Origin: Oscillospiraceae bacterium
GTDB lineage: Bacteria > Bacillota > Clostridia > Oscillospirales > Oscillospiraceae
Length of the DNA: 64,000 nucleotides
Assembly: GCA_017395085.1 (NCBI GenBank)
Contig: JAFPWF010000021.1
Span: forward strand, 61,896-125,895
Direction of reading: 5' to 3'
Shown: positions 58,502 to 64,000 of the stretch, piece by piece
Position numbering within the stretch: position 1 is the first letter of the stretch
Layout of the letters: every line of letters starts with the position of its first letter
Notes under the pieces: generated by a model
What the model saw: the letters and a program-made list of their open reading frames with translations, nothing else
Database searches by the model: none
What the model was told of the DNA's origin: nothing
Position numbers and translations under genes: made by a program

Positions 58502-60239
58502 TCTGATTGAACTGGCGAAGGAAAACGCAGCCGAACTGCTGCGCGAAGCCTATGCCGTCTGCGCGGAAGAGGGCGTTCTGCCCGAAGGCGCCGAACTCAG
58601 CGGCACGGTGGAGATCCCGAAAGATGTTCAGAACGGCGACTTTGCCGCCAACCACGCCATGACCGGTGCGCGAGCCCTGCGGATGCCGCCCCGGAAGATC
58701 GCAGAGGCGCTTGCCGCGCACTGCGCGCTGGACGGCAGTTTCTTTTCATCGATCGAAGTGGCGGGACCGGGCTTTATCAACTTCCGCCTGTCCGAGCGCT
58801 GGTACTGTGCCGTGCTGGACGCGATCCGGGATGAAGGCGCGGAGTACGGGCATATCGCAGACGGTGCCGGCAAAAAGGTCATGGTGGAGTTTGTTTCCGC
58901 CAATCCGACGGGGCCCATGCACCTCGGCAACGCCCGCGGCGGCGTGCTGGGCGACGCGCTTGCCTCGGTGCTGAGTTTTGCGGGCTGGGATGTCAGCCGG
59001 GAGTTCTATGTGAACGATGCAGGCAACCAGATCGAGAAGTTCGCTTCCTCCATTGACGCGCGGTATCAGGAACTGCTGCTGGGCGACAAAGCCCCGGCCT
59101 TCCCGGAAGACGGCTACCACGGCGACGACATCATCGCCCTGGCGAAGGACTTCCTCTCGGAACAGGGAGACGGCTGGCTTTCCAGACCAGAGAGCGAGCG
59201 TCACGCCGCCATGGCGACATTCGGCCTGCAGAGGAACATCCCCAGGATGAAGGCCGACCTGCGCCGCTACGGCATTGAATACGACCGCTGGTTCCTGGAA
59301 TCCGAGCTGCACGAGAGCGGCTTTGTGAAGGACACGGTCGACCGGCTGACAGAACTGGGGTATACCTATGAGAAGGACGGCGCCCTGTGGCTGAAAACGG
59401 CCGAGATCATCGGAAGCCGCCTGAAGGCTGAAGGGAAGAGCGACGAGGCCATCGCGAAGCTTGACCTCAAGGACGATGTGCTGCGCCGAAGCAACGGATT
59501 TTACACCTACTTTGCCGCCGACATCGCCTACCACCGCAACAAGCTGGAAACCCGCGGATTTGACCTGGCTATCAACATCTGGGGCGCTGATCACCACGGG
59601 CATGTCGCCCGGCTGAAGGGCGCCATGGACGCGCTTGGCCTGGACGGCGAGCACCGGCTGGACGTGGTACTCATGCAGTTGGTGAAGCTCGTGCGCGACG
59701 GCGTGCCGGTCAGGATGTCCAAGCGGACAGGAAAGGCGATTTCCCTCGACGACCTGCTGGACGAGGTTCCGGTGGACGCGGCGCGGTACTTCTTCAACTC
59801 CCGCCCCGAGTCACCGGTGGAGTTTGACCTGGATCTTGCCGTGCGGCAGGACAGCGAGAACCCGGTCTACTATGTGCAGTATGCCCATGCGCGCATCTGC
59901 ACCCTGATCGCCGCGCTCGCCGAACTGGGTCACGGAATGGAAGAGGCTGCGGACGCTGACCCGGCGCTGCTCTCGACCCCGGAAGAGAGGGAAGTCATCA
60001 AGCAGCTTGCGGCCCTGCCGGAAGAAATCCGCCAGGCAGCCAAAGACTATGACCCCAGCCGAGTGAACAAATATGTAACCGAGCTTGCCACGCGCTTCCA
60101 CAAATTTTATACGGTCTGCCGCATCAAGGATGCGGAACCGGGCGTGCTGGGAGCGAGGCTGCGGCTGTGCGCCGCGGTGCGCCAGGTGATCGAGATCGCC
60201 CTTGGTATTATCGGTGTTTCGGCACCCGAAAGAATGTAA
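58494..60239 (+). CDS. argS: Arginyl-tRNA synthetase
   Basis: 581 residues, ATG 58494. N-terminal additional domain, then the HIGH-like ANPTGPMHLGNARGG, the NDAGNQIEKF motif, ADHHGHVARLKGA and KMSKS-like VRMSKRTGKAI, ending in the DALR anticodon domain with the terminal PERM. Class I enzyme charging tRNA-Arg. Confidence 0.97.
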   Translation: MANLIELAKENAAELLREAYAVCAEEGVLPEGAELSGTVEIPKDVQNGDFAANHAMTGARALRMPPRKIAEALAAHCALDGSFFSSIEVAGPGFINFRLSERWYCAVLDAIRDEGAEYGHIADGAGKKVMVEFVSANPTGPMHLGNARGGVLGDALASVLSFAGWDVSREFYVNDAGNQIEKFASSIDARYQELLLGDKAPAFPEDGYHGDDIIALAKDFLSEQGDGWLSRPESERHAAMATFGLQRNIPRMKADLRRYGIEYDRWFLESELHESGFVKDTVDRLTELGYTYEKDGALWLKTAEIIGSRLKAEGKSDEAIAKLDLKDDVLRRSNGFYTYFAADIAYHRNKLETRGFDLAINIWGADHHGHVARLKGAMDALGLDGEHRLDVVLMQLVKLVRDGVPVRMSKRTGKAISLDDLLDEVPVDAARYFFNSRPESPVEFDLDLAVRQDSENPVYYVQYAHARICTLIAALAELGHGMEEAADADPALLSTPEEREVIKQLAALPEEIRQAAKDYDPSRVNKYVTELATRFHKFYTVCRIKDAEPGVLGARLRLCAAVRQVIEIALGIIGVSAPERM

Positions 60240-60251
60240 GAATAATCTGCG

Positions 60252-60281
60252 AAAACGCCGCGCGAAAACGCGCGGCGTTTT
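60252..60281 (+). terminator. Terminator of the argS operon
   Basis: AAAACGCCGCGCG pairs with CGCGCGGCGTTTT around AAAA, followed by CGTTTAG. Confidence 0.88.
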
Positions 60282-60371
60282 CGTTTAGACAAATTGGTGA
60301 AAAGTGTAAAAAAGCGAACAAAACCGGGCCGTTTTCTACATGAAATTTGGTTATTTTATATAATTTGATAA

Positions 60372-60400
60372 TTGACAAGGCTTTGACACGCGGCTATAAT
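60372..60400 (+). promoter_or_regulatory. Strong promoter of the dehydratase-type operon
   Basis: Consensus TTGACA (60372-60377), 17-bp spacer, consensus TATAAT (60395-60400). The leader to GTG 60513 is about 105 bases and has no obvious riboswitch. Confidence 0.88.
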
Positions 60401-60512
60401 ATTTTGCGTGAAAGTGGGGGGATTCTGCGCCTTTTTGCAGCCCCGAACGGTAGACGGGCGGAAGCCGTAACCAGCGGCAGAAGTCCGAAATCAAACATTT
60501 GGAGGGTTATCT

Positions 60513-61724
60513 GTGAGAGATCTCAAGCATCTGATCTACTTTGAGAATCTGCTTCAGGAAGCCAACAACGAGCTCGTCCAGAAGGCCAAGGCCGACGGCA
60601 AGCGCGCAATCGGCTATACCTGCTATTTCATGCCTGAAGTACTTCTCGACCTGCCCGGCTGCTTCTCGGTCCGTCTGAGAGCGCCGCGCTGCACTTCCCC
60701 GGATATCGCGACCTATTACCTGTCCGGCCGCGTCTGCCACTATGCACGTTCCCTGCTGGAGCGCGCACTGGAGGGCGGCTACAATTTCCTGGATGCACAG
60801 ATGGGCACCGAGACCTGCACTGCCACCTGCCGTTTCCAGGAGCACCTCCAGCAGAAGCACCTTGATTCCGTTGATGATATGCGCATCATCGACAACGACG
60901 ACTTCTTCTGCGAGTTTACCGACATCCCCTTCAAAAACACCGAGAACAGTTATCAGCACTACGAGACCCAGCTCCGTGCCCACGTGCTGGAGCCTCTGCA
61001 CGAGCACTTCGGCATCGACATCTCGGACAAAGCCATTCTCAAGGCTGTCAAGCAGCACAATGAAGTCTGCAAGCTCATCAATGAGATCGGCGACTACCGC
61101 AAACTGGACAATCCGACCATCACCGGCTACGAGTTTCATGTGATCCAGCTTGTTTCCCTCGCATGCCCGAAGGAACTGATTCTCCCGTACCTGCGTGAGA
61201 CTGCGAAGGAAATGAAAACCCGCAAGCCCGACGACAAGAAGAACTTCCGCTGCAAGGTGGTCCTGGCCGGCTCCGAGAACGACGACCCCGACTTCACCAA
61301 GCTGATTGAAAGCTGCGGCGCTCTGGTCGTCTGCGACCGCTTCTGCTACGGCGCGGTTGAGTCCCGTGTTCCGATCACGCTGGAAGAGGGCAAGAGTCCG
61401 CTGCGCTGCATCGCAGAGCATTATCTGAAGACCTCGAACTGCCCGCGCTTCATGCCGCAGGACGAGATGCGCGCCCGCAAGCAGAGGCTGGCAAACCTCG
61501 CCAAGGAGTATCATGCCGACGGCGTCATCATCGCTTCCAACAAGTTCTGCGAGTACTGGAGCTATGAGCGTGTCATCGACACCTTTATCCTGAAGCGCGA
61601 CTTCGGTCTCCCTGTCTGCTCCATCGAGAAGGAATACATCAACTCCGCGTCAGGCCAGCTGCGCACCCGTTTCCAGGCCTTCGTGGAAAGCGTCGAGATC
61701 AAGCATATCCAGGAGGGCAACTGA
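60513..61724 (+). CDS. 2-hydroxyacyl-CoA dehydratase / benzoyl-CoA reductase-type subunit, 403 residues
   Basis: Starts at GTG 60513 with GGAGGG 8 bases upstream. Family features: IGYTCYFMPEVLLDLPGC with Cys37, PRCTSPDIATYYLSGRVCHYARS, DAQMGTETCTATCR, and a second Rossmann-like half with VVLAGSENDDPDF and VIIASNKFCEYWSYE. These Cys residues supply ligands of the [4Fe-4S] cluster in HgdB/FldC-like subunits. Oxygen-sensitive, cytoplasmic. Its partner is encoded 1 base later. The substrate is not deducible; no CoA-transferase is adjacent in the window. Confidence 0.88.
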   Translation: MRDLKHLIYFENLLQEANNELVQKAKADGKRAIGYTCYFMPEVLLDLPGCFSVRLRAPRCTSPDIATYYLSGRVCHYARSLLERALEGGYNFLDAQMGTETCTATCRFQEHLQQKHLDSVDDMRIIDNDDFFCEFTDIPFKNTENSYQHYETQLRAHVLEPLHEHFGIDISDKAILKAVKQHNEVCKLINEIGDYRKLDNPTITGYEFHVIQLVSLACPKELILPYLRETAKEMKTRKPDDKKNFRCKVVLAGSENDDPDFTKLIESCGALVVCDRFCYGAVESRVPITLEEGKSPLRCIAEHYLKTSNCPRFMPQDEMRARKQRLANLAKEYHADGVIIASNKFCEYWSYERVIDTFILKRDFGLPVCSIEKEYINSASGQLRTRFQAFVESVEIKHIQEGN

Positions 61725-61725
61725 T

Positions 61726-63345
61726 ATGGCCAACATTAAAAAAGCACTCAGAGATTTCTGGTACGGCAAGCCCCACACCGCCGAAGAAGGCGGCCGCCGT
61801 CTCGGTGAACTGTACGAAGACAAGACCGGTCTTCTGAAGCACAGAGAGTGGCGCGGCGTCAAAGACACCATGTACTATATGTACATGATCTGGGGTTACA
61901 ACTACCTGCACATGGTCACGGACATCATCAAGTACTCCAATAACCCCCTTGATTTCATCAAGGGAACTTGGCGTTACCGCTGGATGGGCCAGACCTATCT
62001 GCCCGTAATCCACTGGTTCGAGCGCGGCCTGCAGGGTATGCGAGGGGAAGCGCTTGCCGCTTCTGCCTGGCATTACCGTGCCATGGTCAGCGCCTCCCTC
62101 CATCAGATGTGCAACTTCTTCAATGCTGACACCCGTTTGCACGGCGGCAAGGAGAACAACGCTTACAAGCATACCATCTATGCAAATGAGACGACTTGCG
62201 GCACGCTGTTCTATCCCTGGATGGACGCCGGTTATCAGTATATTCCCATTGAGATGATCCCGTACTTCGTCACCTGCCACGTCAACAGCCACACGGTTCT
62301 GAACTACATCGACGCAGTGCAGTCGCTCGGCCTTCCCGGCGACCCCTGCCCGATGTGCCAGGCTGAGTCCGGTTTGTTTGTTCTGGACGATGTTCCCGAT
62401 TCCGCTCCGATCATCGTAACCTGCAACGAAGCCTGCGATGCGTCGGTTTCCACGCATACCCTGCAGGACTGGTTTGCCAACAAGCCGCTCTTTGCCCTGC
62501 CCCTGCCGATGCAGTTTGACGACCCGCTGGTCAAAAAGTACTGCATGAATGAGATCGAAGAGCTTTGGAAGTTCATCGAAGAGCAGACCGGCGTTCCCTT
62601 CAACTGGGAAAGCATGAAGAAGCGCCTCGAGCTCCAGAACCAGCTGCAGCGCGATGAGTGGGAGAAATGGGAAGTCGATGCGAAGACCCCGTATTATCCC
62701 ATCAACGGCGTTGCCCAGGCTCTGTTCCGTATCTACTCCACCCAGTATGGTATTCAGGGCGACTTCTGGCACGAAGCCAGCGAGAAGGTCAAGAAGATCA
62801 TGTACAAGTGCGTCGAGAAGAAGATCAATACCTTCCCGAAGACCCGCCACCGCGTGATCGCCTGGTCCTGCGCGCCGCTGTACTTCTCCAACTGGTGCAC
62901 CTGGGCTTACAACTGCTGGGGCCTGAACGTCGTCATCAACATGGACTCCCTGATGTTCGATATGGAAATCCGCACCGATTCGTACGAGAACATGCTCGAG
63001 GATATGGCCACCTACCATATGTGGGCTCCGATGCGCCGCATGGCAGTCGGCGGCATGCACCACATCTTCGAACTGTGGGAGTACATGGAGCGCTTCAACT
63101 GCGATATGGTCGCCATGTACGACCAGCTGCAGTGCAAGGGTATGCAGGGCGTGCACGGTCTGTTCGAGGACGAGTTCCGCAAGAGAAACATCAAGGCGTT
63201 CTGGATGCCGCATGCGCTGCCTGACTGCCGTACCGTTTCCCGTGCCGAAATCCGCCGTCAGATCAACGACTACATGACCACCGTCATGCATGAAGAACCT
63301 CTGGACCCGTCGCTGCTTGACTTCGACGATTCCATGACCTGGTAA
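61726..63345 (+). CDS. 2-hydroxyacyl-CoA dehydratase-type partner subunit, 539 residues
   Basis: ATG 61726 preceded by AGGAGG. At 539 residues it is longer than usual HgdA/HgdB-type subunits (roughly 380-480). It has the same general plan (VTCHVNSHTVLNYIDAVQ, PGDPCPMCQAESG, IIVTCNEACDASV, RHRVIAWSCAPLYFSNWC, LQCKGMQGVHGL) but an extra Trp/Tyr/Met-rich N-terminal region (residues 1-170). PCPMC and TCNEAC are candidate cluster ligands. With the 403-residue subunit it probably forms the catalytic dimer. Confidence 0.8.
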   Translation: MANIKKALRDFWYGKPHTAEEGGRRLGELYEDKTGLLKHREWRGVKDTMYYMYMIWGYNYLHMVTDIIKYSNNPLDFIKGTWRYRWMGQTYLPVIHWFERGLQGMRGEALAASAWHYRAMVSASLHQMCNFFNADTRLHGGKENNAYKHTIYANETTCGTLFYPWMDAGYQYIPIEMIPYFVTCHVNSHTVLNYIDAVQSLGLPGDPCPMCQAESGLFVLDDVPDSAPIIVTCNEACDASVSTHTLQDWFANKPLFALPLPMQFDDPLVKKYCMNEIEELWKFIEEQTGVPFNWESMKKRLELQNQLQRDEWEKWEVDAKTPYYPINGVAQALFRIYSTQYGIQGDFWHEASEKVKKIMYKCVEKKINTFPKTRHRVIAWSCAPLYFSNWCTWAYNCWGLNVVINMDSLMFDMEIRTDSYENMLEDMATYHMWAPMRRMAVGGMHHIFELWEYMERFNCDMVAMYDQLQCKGMQGVHGLFEDEFRKRNIKAFWMPHALPDCRTVSRAEIRRQINDYMTTVMHEEPLDPSLLDFDDSMTW

Positions 63346-63361
63346 GAGGAGGACAATAACC

Positions 63362-63583
63362 ATGAAGTGCAAGTTTTGTAAGTTCCTGCTGAAGTTCTGC
63401 GGCATTTTTGTGGCGCTGAATGTCGGCCTGTTCCTGATTTTCTTCTATGACCTGGACGGCAAACTCCTGTTCAACGTGGTGGAACCCTTCCTGAAGAACC
63501 ACTATGACAATATGGAGCGCAAGGATGTGCTGAAAAGTCCATATGAGATGGACAAATTCCCCAAATACAAGTACGACATGTAA
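63362..63583 (+). CDS. Small single-pass membrane protein with N-terminal CxxC
   Basis: 73 residues, ATG 63362 with AGGAGG upstream. MKCKFCKFLLKFC gives Cys3, Cys6 and Cys13 immediately before or within the start of a helix (about 9-29); a Lys/Tyr/Asp-rich tail of about 44 residues follows, with no further Cys. I know no named family. Lying 16 bases after the large subunit and before the activator gene, it could tether the dehydratase complex to the membrane or connect it to an electron donor (inference). Confidence 0.75.
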   Translation: MKCKFCKFLLKFCGIFVALNVGLFLIFFYDLDGKLLFNVVEPFLKNHYDNMERKDVLKSPYEMDKFPKYKYDM

Positions 63584-63590
63584 TATCGGG

Positions 63591-63620
63591 CCGGTCTCCC
63601 CGCCGCGGCGGGGAGACCGG
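63591..63620 (+). terminator. Intra-operon hairpin between microprotein and activator genes
   Basis: A 14-bp perfect stem (63591-63604 with 63607-63620) with a 2-base loop but no T-tract (ATCAAAACG). It may be an RNA-processing or stability element that sets lower expression of the activator. Confidence 0.55.
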
Positions 63621-63681
63621 ATCAAAACGTTCACAAAAGCTGCAGGCTTTTTATTAAAATCAATCTTAGGAGAGTAATTTC

Positions 63682-64000
63682 ATGAAGTATTTCGGCGGTT
63701 GCGACGTTGGTTCCACCTACACCAAGGCAGTTATTCTGGACGAGAACGGCAAGATGGTTGCCGACACCACGATTAAGAGCAAGATCAATTCCGAGCAGAG
63801 CGCCATTGCGGCGATGGACGAAGTCCTGAAGCAGGTCGGCCTGAAGAGCAGCAAGGAGTTGGAGTACCTCATCGGTACCGGCTACGGCCGCAACAAGGTT
63901 CCGTTTGCGGATGAGAACATTTCCGAGATCTCCTGCCACGCCATGGGCGTGCACGTGACCGACCCGAGTGTGAAGGCGATCATCGACATCGGCGGCCAGG
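63682..64000 (+). CDS. 2-hydroxyacyl-CoA dehydratase activator (ATPase), partial
   Basis: ATG 63682 with TAGGAG upstream; 106 codons visible before the right edge. ASKHA-fold ATPase: GGCDVGSTYTKAVILDENG is the phosphate-1 loop, IGTGYGRNKVPFAD and EISCHAMGV follow, and IDIGGQ at the edge is the phosphate-2 start. In HgdC/FldI homodimers a Cys in the EISCHA region is near the bridging [4Fe-4S] cluster. It injects the low-potential electron that starts the radical dehydration. Confidence 0.92.
   Translation, partial: MKYFGGCDVGSTYTKAVILDENGKMVADTTIKSKINSEQSAIAAMDEVLKQVGLKSSKELEYLIGTGYGRNKVPFADENISEISCHAMGVHVTDPSVKAIIDIGGQ

Noticed and set aside
61699-63405. Leftward frame of 568 codons
   Set aside because: Antisense to the 539-residue dehydratase-type subunit, with no ribosome binding site or motif.
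1-64000. CRISPR arrays, rRNA genes, insertion sequences, toxin-antitoxin or phage genes
   Set aside because: Looked for regularly spaced repeats, transposase and phage motifs; none recognised.

Overview
The window (about 57% G+C by impression, tightly packed operons, many ATGA overlaps, AGGAGG-type ribosome binding sites) looks like the chromosome of an anaerobic gut-type Clostridia, most likely an Oscillospirales relative. Evidence: anaerobic (early cobalt) cobalamin synthesis, two Feo ferrous-iron systems, an OhrR/glutathione-peroxidase/rubredoxin stress operon, and a 2-hydroxyacyl-CoA dehydratase cluster. Species cannot be told from sequence alone.

Layout. 1-2923: feoA-feoA-feoB (feoB runs off the left edge) with a divergent DtxR-type regulator. 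3004-11968: a leftward 13-gene block with three cysteine-rich ATC-hydrolase-like proteins, four SAM methyltransferases, two alpha/beta hydrolases, two paralogous small membrane proteins, a ZIP metal transporter and an HMA protein. 12248-12968: a second DtxR-type regulator, a 33-residue membrane microprotein and a decayed hydrolase gene. 13046-32362: a 19-kb leftward cobalamin operon headed by a sigma-70 promoter and a cobalamin riboswitch, ending in an exported CbiK and a FecBCD-type ABC importer. 32712-35114: ohrR-like, gpx, MBL-rubredoxin, flavodoxin. 35323-37834: feoAB fusion and FeoB-associated Cys-rich peptide. 38061-42749: two-component system beside a polyphosphate-polymerase (VTC) trio. 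42919-44241: DUF5714-like protein and hydrolase. 44427-55576: a probable genomic island next to tRNA-Gln, bounded by a 15-bp repeat of the tRNA 3' end and carrying four DUF6056-like membrane proteins, a PIG-L deacetylase and a serine-hydrolase-fold protein lacking the catalytic Ser. 55717-60239: housekeeping genes (greA, murI, DUF1934, argS). 60513-64000: 2-hydroxyacyl-CoA dehydratase-type subunits, a CxxC membrane microprotein and the activator (cut by the right edge).

The strongest unifying signal is a 16-bp inverted repeat, GTTAG-N6-CTAAC, placed over or just beyond the -10 box of four promoters: both feo operons, the second DtxR gene, and the methyltransferase/ATC-hydrolase/ZIP/HMA block. 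This predicts one iron- or manganese-responsive regulon and ties the uncharacterised block at 3-12 kb to metal homeostasis. The second theme is tetrapyrrole/cobalt metabolism: almost the whole cobalamin pathway (cbiL and the adenosyltransferase are not seen) is co-transcribed with an extracytoplasmic chelatase and an importer.
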